From positions 1 through 5,980 of the forward strand of contig JAGWPQ010000430.1 in assembly GCA_028877045.1 (NCBI GenBank): 5,980 nt of DNA. Direction: 5' to 3'. Shown one piece after another: positions 1 through 5,820 of the stretch (positions are counted from its first letter, which is position 1; the number at the start of each line of letters is the position of its first letter). Source of the DNA: Bacteroidota bacterium. Lineage in GTDB: Bacteria; Bacteroidota; Bacteroidia; Chitinophagales; Chitinophagaceae. Below the pieces are notes generated by a model. That model searched no databases and was not told where the DNA came from. It saw only the letters and a list, made by a program, of their open reading frames with translations. Position numbers and translations under genes: made by a program.

Positions 1-2290
1 TATCAAAATATGGATAGATAGTTCCGTTCTTCTCAAAATCTTTTAACCCCCCATAAGGAGCCAATTCTTTTTCTCTGTCTTCAAGAATATCGTTGGGCGA
101 TTTTTTAAAATCTGCCAAGGTCAATTCTTTCATCATTTCTGTACGGTTGCCCTGTGTAGTATTATATTGTCCGTGTGTTTGGGTTAAAGCAACTTTATAA
201 AGCTCATCAGTTTTTTCAATGGCAACATCTGCATTCGAAAAATTAATGGTGCTTCCATTTAAACTCGCAAAGCCAAAAACATTTTTACCTGTATCTTCTG
301 CTGATTTCCCAATTTCTTTTGTACGGCCATAACCTACAGCAATACCAATTGTATCAGCTTGTGTTCCCGGAATAATTAATGCAGGCAATGAAACTGATTT
401 TCCATTCACAGTAACTTTTACAACCTTCTTTGGAGGTTGTACTTCATAAGCATCTGCCTGACCATTATTGGTCAGATCGATATCCAGTAAAGTTTTTGCC
501 AATGCCGGAGAAACGATAACATAGTTATCCCATGTAGCTCTTGTAACCGGATCGGGTAATTCCTGTAACCAAGGATTTGCTGCACCGTTCACACCTACAC
601 TCACTTTTTCGTACAACACTAATTCGATCTTGCCGCCTTTCTTTGCAGAACCAATAGCAGCAATAGCTGCAGCAATGGCTGCACTGTTAAATGTTGCAGA
701 AGTAACAGAAGCTGCTGAAGGATTAATTACACCATCCTGCAATACTTTATTCCATCCGTTTTCGCCACCAACTTTATTGCCCCAATATGTTTTTAAGAAT
801 GATACATAATCTGTTGTTGAACCACTCCACTGCAATAAACTATCCTGCCACTGACGTGTTTTAAACAGTGGTGCAATGGTTGGTTGAAGGAAAGAAAAAT
901 ATCCTGTCTTCGCTTCCGCATCACCCCAACTTTCCAAATAATGATGATCGGGAATTACATATTTACAAAGCTGTGTTGTTTCATCATTTTTTGGATTGAA
1001 TGAAACAGCAGCACCAACTTTCTTTAATCCTGTTTTAAATTTATCTGCATCATACCAGGTGTATGCAGGGTTTGCACCGAGGATGAATAATGCTGCAACA
1101 TTCCCTGCATTCATGTCATCAACCAGTTTTGCAAAATCTGCATCAATGCCCTGGCGGGTATTATACGTTGCCGACCAATCAATTGTTTTACCGTTTGATT
1201 GCAATGCTTCATTGATCGCATTCACCACGATCTGAACATTCACATCATTACTTCCGCTGACAACCAATGCCTCACCTTTATTTGCTACTAAAACTTTTGC
1301 AGTTTTTTCTATCTCACTTTTCAATTTTGCATCACTGACAGAAACAGCTTGTCCGTTGATCGCATTCAATAAACCCAAAGCAACAGCACCTGCTTCTGAC
1401 GGACGATGTAAATATCTTTCATCAGCATTCGAACCTGTTAAACTTGCCACACTTTCAAAATGAATGTGTTTGCTCATTTCAGGTTTCTTTTCATTTATCT
1501 TTTTTCCTTTTGCATATTGTTTTGCAAATTCAATAGGGCTTAACCATGTACCCAAAAAATCGGCACCTAAACTCACGATCACTTTTGCATTATCGAAACG
1601 ATAAGAAGGAATAAGTTTTTTTCCGAATGTAGATTCGTTAGCCAATAAAATACCGCTGTACGAAACGGCGTCGTAAACAACATGTTTACTGCCCGGATAT
1701 TTTGCTAAAAATTGATTGATCACTTCTTTTGAAGAAGGAGAAGTGATTGAATTGGTAAGTAAAACAATTTGCTTGCCTGTAACCGCTTCGCTTACTGCTT
1801 TGTCGATTGCTTCAAAAGTTACTTCTTTACCATCAATCAAAGGGAAACGTAATCTTGCAGTATCATATAGATCCAATACGGAAGCCTGCACACGTGCAGA
1901 GGTTCCGCCACCGGTAACAGGACTTAATTCATTGCCTTCAATTTTAATGGGGCGACCATCTCTCACTTTCGCTAAAACGCTTACCGCATCACCATCCTGC
2001 ACAAAAGTTGTTGCATAATAATTTGCAACACCCGGAACAATATCTTCAGGTTTATTTACAAAAGGGATCGATTTTTTTACAGGTGTTTCACAACTTGCTG
2101 CAAGCGCTGCTGCTGCAGTACTGAAACCTAAATATTTTAAGAAGTCCCTTCTCGGGGTTGCCGATTCCAGGAAACCTTTGTCATTTGCTTCGAATGGTAA
2201 TTCTTCTGCAAATTCATCTTTAGCTGATTGCTGATAAGCTTCAGAATTGTTTAATTCCCCAAAACTTTGCCAATACTTTTTCTCGCTCAT
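1..2290 (-). CDS. actB: Alternative complex III subunit ActB (molybdopterin-oxidoreductase-like / Fe-S subunit), C-terminus cut by window edge
   Basis: The frame is open from the ATG at 2288-2290 to the left edge, giving 763 codons of a protein that is usually about 1000 residues. The N-terminus is a long extension followed by a Tat-type motif, RRDFLK (residues 47-52), a hydrophobic Ala-rich stretch and a lipobox-like LAASC with Cys67. This is the extended-Tat layout of ActB proteins. Family-like stretches follow: PEDIVPG (81-87), DGRPIKIEGN (111-120), ASVLDLYD (136-143), ADFLGTWLSP (243-252), GANPAY (405-410) and PDHHYLESWGD (447-457). I found only two cysteines, 67 and 442, so no N-terminal Fe-S site of the kind seen in catalytic Mo enzymes. 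In known ACIII this domain carries no molybdopterin, and the clusters lie in a C-terminal ferredoxin-like domain that would start just outside the window. The role is relay of quinol electrons on the periplasmic face. It lies 47 bp behind actA, presumably in the same operon. Confidence 0.94.
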   Translation of the reverse strand, partial: MSEKKYWQSFGELNNSEAYQQSAKDEFAEELPFEANDKGFLESATPRRDFLKYLGFSTAAAALAASCETPVKKSIPFVNKPEDIVPGVANYYATTFVQDGDAVSVLAKVRDGRPIKIEGNELSPVTGGGTSARVQASVLDLYDTARLRFPLIDGKEVTFEAIDKAVSEAVTGKQIVLLTNSITSPSSKEVINQFLAKYPGSKHVVYDAVSYSGILLANESTFGKKLIPSYRFDNAKVIVSLGADFLGTWLSPIEFAKQYAKGKKINEKKPEMSKHIHFESVASLTGSNADERYLHRPSEAGAVALGLLNAINGQAVSVSDAKLKSEIEKTAKVLVANKGEALVVSGSNDVNVQIVVNAINEALQSNGKTIDWSATYNTRQGIDADFAKLVDDMNAGNVAALFILGANPAYTWYDADKFKTGLKKVGAAVSFNPKNDETTQLCKYVIPDHHYLESWGDAEAKTGYFSFLQPTIAPLFKTRQWQDSLLQWSGSTTDYVSFLKTYWGNKVGGENGWNKVLQDGVINPSAASVTSATFNSAAIAAAIAAIGSAKKGGKIELVLYEKVSVGVNGAANPWLQELPDPVTRATWDNYVIVSPALAKTLLDIDLTNNGQADAYEVQPPKKVVKVTVNGKSVSLPALIIPGTQADTIGIAVGYGRTKEIGKSAEDTGKNVFGFASLNGSTINFSNADVAIEKTDELYKVALTQTHGQYNTTQGNRTEMMKELTLADFKKSPNDILEDREKELAPYGGLKDFEKNGTIYPYFD

Positions 2291-2337
2291 AGTTTATGTT
2301 GATTGATTGCCGGTTTAACAGCAATTTTCAATTTAAA

Positions 2338-3588
2338 TTAATAGTGACATCTTTGACATTCGGTTCCGCCGATCATTTCTACGGTAACACCTTTAGTGCT
2401 GTCTAATTTTCCATTCTTCAGATCTTCGTGATATTTTTCAAAGATGCTGTAGAAGCCATTGTCTTTAAACTGTACCTGTGTTTGTCTGTGACAGTTAATA
2501 CACCAACCCATACTTAAATCGGCAAACTGTTTTACTTCATCCATGTTGGTGATCTCACCATGACATGTTTGACATTGTACTTTACCTGCTTTAATATGTT
2601 GCGAGTGATTAAAGTAAACGTGGTCGGGAAGATTATGAATTTTTACCCATTCAATTGGTTTTGCCTTTGATGGGTCCCAAGGCTGGCCGGGAGTAAAGCC
2701 GGCATATTCGTATAATTTCTGAATTTGTGCAGTACCGTTTACTTCTACACCTTCTTCGGTATAAAATTTAGGGCCTTTATATTCGTTGATCGCCATGTGG
2801 CAATTCATACAAACATTCAATGAAGGGATACTTGCATGTTTACTGTCCTGTGCACCGCCGTGGCAATACAAACAGTTTATTTGATTGATGCCGGCATGTA
2901 CTTTATGAGAATACATTATAGGTTGTTCTGGTTGGTAACCCTTATTACGACCCAACCCTATGGCACCTTTAGTAGTATAATAACCACCCACTAAAAAGAG
3001 TACAATCGTTACAAATGCAATGTAGGCTTTGTTCTTCCAGAAAGGAACAGGCTCGGGATATGCCTCACCGTCTTTGTCGGCCGATAATTTTCTTAAATTA
3101 CTGTTTACCTGCATCAAGGTAAATGCAATGATGGCAAGTATTAAAGTAAGAATGCCAAACAATAAGGTACTATCACCTTCGGGTGCCGGAGTATTTGCAG
3201 CGGCTGCAGGTGCTGCCGCAGCGGGCTTAGAAAAATCTTTGATGTATTTTAAAATAGCACCAATTTCAGCATCTGAAAGACTTGGAAAAAGATTCATAGG
3301 AACCTTACCAAATTCATTATACAGATTGTTGGCATAGGCATCTCCTGTTTTCAGAAAAGCCTGATTGTTTCTAATCCACGAATACAATTTTTTCTCATCC
3401 GGCCATCTGTCCTGAACACCGGCTAATGCAGGCCCAACAAGCCTTTTATCGACGGCATGACAAGCGGCACAGTTTTGAGAAAAGAGCGCTTTACCATCTT
3501 GTGCTTCCACTTTATTGCCGAAAGAAAAGCTCAGAAAAATAATTGTACTGAGTAATATTGTTTTGGTTATACTTCTGTGAGATATCAT
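2338..3588 (-). CDS. actA: Alternative complex III subunit ActA, six-haem cytochrome c (monohaem domain fused to pentahaem domain)
   Basis: A 416-residue multihaem cytochrome that should pass electrons from ACIII toward cytochrome c or the terminal oxidase. Residues 1-29 form a signal peptide. Residues 30-120 form a class I cytochrome c domain with CAACH at 40-44 and Met98 (in VPMNLFPSLSD) as likely distal ligand. A Pro/Ala-rich linker (121-137) leads to a membrane helix at about 141-160. A short loop and a second helix (about 187-206) follow. The C-terminal domain has five more CXXCH sites at Cys239, 260, 339, 363 and 411, the last ending the protein as CQRCHY. Two helices put both haem domains in the periplasm with the 161-186 loop inside. 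The C-terminal part is the ActA pentahaem domain; the N-terminal haem domain is an addition relative to a five-haem ActA. The ATG at 3586-3588 gives a good basic signal-peptide start (HRSITK). It is the first gene of the operon, with actB following after 47 bp. Confidence 0.94.
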   Translation of the reverse strand: MISHRSITKTILLSTIIFLSFSFGNKVEAQDGKALFSQNCAACHAVDKRLVGPALAGVQDRWPDEKKLYSWIRNNQAFLKTGDAYANNLYNEFGKVPMNLFPSLSDAEIGAILKYIKDFSKPAAAAPAAAANTPAPEGDSTLLFGILTLILAIIAFTLMQVNSNLRKLSADKDGEAYPEPVPFWKNKAYIAFVTIVLFLVGGYYTTKGAIGLGRNKGYQPEQPIMYSHKVHAGINQINCLYCHGGAQDSKHASIPSLNVCMNCHMAINEYKGPKFYTEEGVEVNGTAQIQKLYEYAGFTPGQPWDPSKAKPIEWVKIHNLPDHVYFNHSQHIKAGKVQCQTCHGEITNMDEVKQFADLSMGWCINCHRQTQVQFKDNGFYSIFEKYHEDLKNGKLDSTKGVTVEMIGGTECQRCHY

Positions 3589-3644
3589 ATCACAATCTAT
3601 TATCTAATTGTTCTGAGTGAAGAAAATAATACCATGAACGGTTG

Positions 3645-3652
3645 CAAAAATA
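3645..3652 (-). promoter_or_regulatory. Putative -7 promoter box of the actAB operon
   Basis: On the minus strand the sequence is TATTTTTG, an exact match to the Bacteroidota -7 consensus TAnnTTTG. With the box centred near -7, transcription would begin around 3641, giving a leader of roughly 50 bases before the actA ATG. I see no convincing -33 TTG/TTTG at the expected distance, so the call rests on the -7 element and its position. Confidence 0.45.
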
Positions 3653-3678
3653 GGGGAGTACTTCCATAATATTTCATT

Positions 3679-3698
3679 GCTAAAAAAATTTTTTTAGC
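3679..3698. repeat. Perfect 20-bp palindrome, GCTA6-A/T-T6AGC type (A7T7 core)
   Basis: The bases GCTAAAAAAA are followed directly by TTTTTTTAGC, a perfect inverted repeat with no spacer. It is centred about 47 bp upstream of the predicted actA start of transcription. With no loop it would be a poor RNA hairpin, and both flanking genes point away from it, so it is not a terminator. A dimeric regulator site or an intrinsically bent or rigid A-tract is possible. The function is not known. Confidence 0.6.
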
Positions 3699-3800
3699 TA
3701 TATCCGGCTTGATTTTTAGCCACTTGTTGAAATTTGATCTGTTTTTTGTCATTGTTTTGTATGCGAATTCTCTTTATAATGCGCTGTTTTAATGAATACT

Positions 3801-3838
3801 TTTAAATGATATTTTTAATTCATCTTTAAATAATATTT
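3801..3838. repeat. Imperfect 14-bp direct repeat upstream of purN
   Basis: TTTAAATGATATTT (3801-3814) and TTTAAATAATATTT (3825-3838) match at 13 of 14 positions with start points 24 bp apart. The second copy ends 13 bases before the purN ATG and overlaps the only near-match to a -7 box. This spacing would fit a repeated operator near two helical turns, but the local base composition is so AT-rich that chance similarity is a real alternative. Confidence 0.4.
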
Positions 3839-3851
3839 ATTTGCAACAAAA

Positions 3852-4451
3852 ATGTTAATCTTAAAAACTGATCCTTTGAACCATAAATTTAATATTGCCA
3901 TTTTCGCTTCGGGAACAGGCACAAATGCAAGAAAAATAATAGAGCATTTCATAAATCATAATTCTGTAAAAATTGCATTGGTTGTTTCCAATAAAGCAGA
4001 TGCAGGTGTTTTACAAATTGCAAAAGAATTCCGGATACCAAGTTTAATTATTGAGAAAGAAACATTCTTTAGAGGCAATGCTTACTTAAACGAATTACAT
4101 GCCGCACAGATCAATTTCATTGTCCTAGCCGGATTTTTATGGAAGATCCCGTCGGCATTAATTGCAGCCTATCCAAATAAAATTATAAATATTCATCCTG
4201 CGTTATTGCCCAAGTATGGCGGCAAAGGAATGTACGGGCATTTTGTACATGAAGCTGTCATCGATTCAAAAGAGAAAGAAAGCGGCATTACCATTCATTA
4301 TGTGGATGATAAATACGACCATGGCAATATCATCTTTCAAACCACCTGTCCTGTTTTACCAAACGACACACCCGATGATCTGGCAAACCGCATTCATGTT
4401 TTAGAACATGCACATTATCCAAAGATCATCGAGAAATGTTTGTCGGAATAA
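3852..4451 (+). CDS. purN: Phosphoribosylglycinamide formyltransferase (GAR transformylase)
   Basis: A cytoplasmic enzyme of purine synthesis that transfers the formyl group of 10-formyltetrahydrofolate to GAR, giving FGAR. The 199-residue protein shows the phosphate-binding loop ASGTGTN (19-25), SNKADAG (46-52), VLAGF (91-95) and the catalytic NIHPALLP with Asn113 and His115. The KYGGKGMYG stretch is at 121-129. SGITIHYVDDKYDHG (144-158) includes Asp156, which aligns with catalytic Asp144 of E. coli PurN. All three catalytic residues are therefore present. The protein lacks the C-terminal tail of the E. coli enzyme. The ATG at 3852 gives about a dozen residues ahead of the usual FNIAIFASG start; an in-frame TTG at residue 9 is the only obvious later alternative. 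No Shine-Dalgarno sequence is visible, only CAACAAAA before the ATG, as is common in Bacteroidota. It stands alone, divergent from actA and convergent with the TPR gene. Confidence 0.95.
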   Translation: MLILKTDPLNHKFNIAIFASGTGTNARKIIEHFINHNSVKIALVVSNKADAGVLQIAKEFRIPSLIIEKETFFRGNAYLNELHAAQINFIVLAGFLWKIPSALIAAYPNKIINIHPALLPKYGGKGMYGHFVHEAVIDSKEKESGITIHYVDDKYDHGNIIFQTTCPVLPNDTPDDLANRIHVLEHAHYPKIIEKCLSE

Positions 4452-4480
4452 TTAAGTGCTGATAAAAAATCTTGTTGTAT

Positions 4481-5131
4481 CTATCCCGGAATACGTGAAA
4501 TATATTTTTCTATTTCTTTGACCTGATCCAATACCTGCTTGGTCTTTGGCTTGCAGGCCTTTGCTTTTCGGAAGAAATCTTTAGCGGCCCTGAATTCTCT
4601 TTTGTTCATAAAGATCTGGCACATGCTTAGATAAGCAACGGCTTCGCTTTCTTTATCGGCAATACCCAAACGAATAGCGGCACGTACGTAACCTTCGGCT
4701 TGTTTCAGATCGCCTTTTTGCATGGCCATCATCCCCAATTGCAATTTATTGGCACTCTCGGCTTCAGGCATTGCAGAACCTAAAGCTGAACTTTTCTTTA
4801 AATGTTTTTCGGCCGTATCAAAGTCCTGGTTCATCATCGATAAATTTCCTTTGATCGTGTAATAGGTTGAACGAACCGGTTTGTATAATAAACCCGGGAA
4901 CCAAACCGAGTCTAAAATTTTTTGTACGTCTTCCACCCTGCCCTGTTCCATCGGTTCCTGGATCAATCGCAGCGGGCCAATAAAAAAATGACTGAATAAT
5001 CCGATCACTGCAATAAAATATAAAACGAAAGAAGGCCAGAATCCTGACATAATGTTTACGACTATTGCAAAAACAATTGCCAGCAGACTCAACCAAAAAC
5101 GATATTTAATAATTATGTTGTAAAACTTCAT
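4481..5131 (-). CDS. Membrane-anchored tetratricopeptide repeat protein of unknown role
   Basis: 216 residues. Two hydrophobic helices near the N-terminus (about 13-28 and 33-52) are separated by a short Gly/Pro/Trp turn. A soluble helical part follows with TPR-like units at about 88-118 (with FDTAEKHLKKS), 127-156 (KGDLKQAEGYVRAAIRLG) and 164-193 (REFRAAKDFFRKA). A further helical pair around 58-78 (EQGRVEDVQKIL) is likely. The basic N-terminus suggests that both ends, and hence the TPR part, face the cytoplasm, where it could scaffold protein contacts. No catalytic motif is visible and I do not recognise a named family. The start codon lies 36 bp after the VOC gene stop, so cotranscription is possible, but it also has its own -7 box. 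It converges on purN with a 29-bp gap and no clear terminator hairpin. Confidence 0.9.
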   Translation of the reverse strand: MKFYNIIIKYRFWLSLLAIVFAIVVNIMSGFWPSFVLYFIAVIGLFSHFFIGPLRLIQEPMEQGRVEDVQKILDSVWFPGLLYKPVRSTYYTIKGNLSMMNQDFDTAEKHLKKSSALGSAMPEAESANKLQLGMMAMQKGDLKQAEGYVRAAIRLGIADKESEAVAYLSMCQIFMNKREFRAAKDFFRKAKACKPKTKQVLDQVKEIEKYISRIPG

Positions 5132-5150
5132 AGTATTTCTTTGAGGGCTG

Positions 5151-5158
5151 CAAAGATA
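5151..5158 (-). promoter_or_regulatory. Putative -7 promoter box of the TPR gene
   Basis: The minus strand reads TATCTTTG, an exact TAnnTTTG match, lying between the VOC stop (5168) and the TPR start (5131). Predicted initiation near 5147 would leave a leader of about 15 bases. A -33 TTG is not found at the normal distance (nearest is about 27 bp upstream), so the evidence is the -7 box alone. Confidence 0.4.
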
Positions 5159-5167
5159 AGGCGCAGC

Positions 5168-5623
5168 TTAATATTTATCATCATTCAATTCAAGCCAGTA
5201 ACCATCAGGGTCCTGCAACCATATTTGATGTACACCATCCACACGGGTGGTGATGGCATTTTTGTTTCCGTTCACATCTTCCCAAACAATATTATTTTTT
5301 TTAAGTATCCCGGTAATGACAGTAATAGATGGGACGCTAAAACAAGTGTGCGTGTTTTTATAATATTCCTTTTTTGCCTCGGCTCCCTGAATAATATGCA
5401 GCATGGTATGTTCGCCGGTCTTTAACCAGATATGTTTACCATCGTGAAATGGTTCGGGAATAGAATCCAGTCCAATGATCTGCTGATAAAAGTCTCCCGA
5501 ACTTTTCAGATCCACTACATAAATGGCTGTATGATTTAATGATGCTTTTGCTTTTATTTTATTTTGCGCAAATGAGAACGTGCAGATAAAAATGCTGAAG
5601 ATTACGAATACAATTTTTTTCAT
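5168..5623 (-). CDS. Exported VOC-superfamily (glyoxalase/bleomycin-resistance fold) protein
   Basis: 151 residues. An N-terminal signal peptide (MKKIVF start, hydrophobic to about residue 17) has a likely cleavage site in SFAQN around residues 19-20. This is typical of Bacteroidota exported proteins and predicts a periplasmic location. The mature part is a single VOC module of two beta-alpha-beta-beta-beta repeats. LNHTAIYVVDL (29-39) begins motif one and MLHII (74-78) ends it. THTCFSV (91-97) begins motif two, and QDPDGYWLELND (137-148) is the classic C-terminal signature. Likely metal ligands are His31, His76, His92 and Glu145, so a metal-dependent enzyme is possible; the substrate cannot be told from sequence. 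VOC members include glyoxalase I, epimerases, dioxygenases and drug-binding proteins, and the name glyoxalase should not be taken as function. It precedes the TPR gene and is divergent from the tRNA. Confidence 0.88.
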   Translation of the reverse strand: MKKIVFVIFSIFICTFSFAQNKIKAKASLNHTAIYVVDLKSSGDFYQQIIGLDSIPEPFHDGKHIWLKTGEHTMLHIIQGAEAKKEYYKNTHTCFSVPSITVITGILKKNNIVWEDVNGNKNAITTRVDGVHQIWLQDPDGYWLELNDDKY

Positions 5624-5645
5624 GTTGTTTTTAATTGATAGGATT

Positions 5646-5653
5646 CAAATATA
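5646..5653 (-). promoter_or_regulatory. Putative -7 promoter box of the VOC gene
   Basis: The minus strand reads TATATTTG, an exact TAnnTTTG match 23 bp upstream of the VOC ATG. Predicted initiation near 5642 gives a leader of about 18 bases. No good -33 TTG is seen. It lies back to back with the tRNA box at 5686-5693. Confidence 0.45.
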
Positions 5654-5685
5654 AACTTTACAAATGAGGGTTGAGTTGAAACTGT

Positions 5686-5693
5686 TATTTTTG
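5686..5693 (+). promoter_or_regulatory. Putative -7 promoter box of tRNA-Arg
   Basis: TATTTTTG on the plus strand matches TAnnTTTG exactly and has the same eight bases as the actA box. Predicted initiation near 5697 would put the 5' end about 13 bases ahead of the mature tRNA. TTG triplets at 5671 and 5676 are too close to serve as a standard -33. Confidence 0.45.
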
Positions 5694-5709
5694 CGACGAT
5701 AATAATTTT

Positions 5710-5781
5710 GGTCCCGTAGTTCAATGGATAGAATAGAAGTTTCCTAAACTTTAGATACAAGTTCGATTCTTGTCGGGACTA
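5710..5781 (+). tRNA. tRNA-Arg, anticodon CCU (reads AGG)
   Basis: A complete 72-nt cloverleaf. The acceptor 5' strand is GGTCCCG and the 3' strand CGGGACT. The D arm is GTTC/GAAT with loop AATGGATA. The anticodon stem GAAGT/ACTTT closes loop TTCCTAA, placing CCT at positions 34-36. The variable region is AGAT, and the T arm is ACAAG/CTTGT with loop TTCGATT. The discriminator is A at 5781. CCA is not encoded, as the next bases are CATG. All acceptor pairs are Watson-Crick except the terminal G1-U72 wobble. Confidence 0.95.
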
Positions 5782-5820
5782 CATGTTATTTTTATTTAAG
5801 AGCGTATTTATTGTTAGAAC

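Larger units (their letters stand above)
3589..3851. other. Divergent intergenic region between actA and purN
   Basis: 263 bp without a coding frame, very AT-rich. It should hold the promoters of both divergent genes. For actA a full TAnnTTTG match is present at 3645-3652. For purN no exact match exists; the closest is TTTATTTG at 3836-3843 (7 of 8), which would leave a leader of only a few bases before the ATG. A TATAAT string at 3775-3780 is also present, but this is not the usual Bacteroidota element. The region also contains a perfect palindrome and an imperfect direct repeat, listed separately. Confidence 0.6.

Noticed and set aside
996..1235. Open frame on the plus strand, 79 codons
   Set aside because: It is antisense to the well-supported actB reading frame and has no recognisable features.
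1716..2018. Open frame on the plus strand, 100 codons
   Set aside because: It lies wholly antisense within actB; the minus frame has clear family motifs there.
3190..3226. GC-rich repetitive patch of GCN/GCA triplets
   Set aside because: It encodes the Pro/Ala linker of ActA, so it is coding low complexity, not a separate repeat element.
3029..3337. Open frame on the plus strand with an Ala-rich stretch
   Set aside because: It is the antisense shadow of the ActA linker and helices; the Ala run comes from GCN-type codons read from the other strand.
3775..3780. TATAAT string as a sigma-70-like -10 box for purN
   Set aside because: Bacteroidota use a different -7 consensus, no matching -35 is well placed, and such strings are expected by chance in this AT-rich stretch.
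4216..4404. Second open frame inside purN on the same strand
   Set aside because: It overlaps the catalytic part of purN in another frame and looks like an out-of-frame shadow.
4452..4480. Possible bidirectional terminator between purN and the TPR gene
   Set aside because: The 29-bp gap has an A run and T-rich bases but no stable inverted repeat that I can find.
4818..5096. Open frame on the minus strand inside the TPR gene
   Set aside because: It is a different frame of the same strand, covering the membrane helices and first TPR; no independent support.
5141..5425. Open frame on the plus strand, 94 codons
   Set aside because: It is antisense to the VOC gene, whose signature motifs are in the minus frame.
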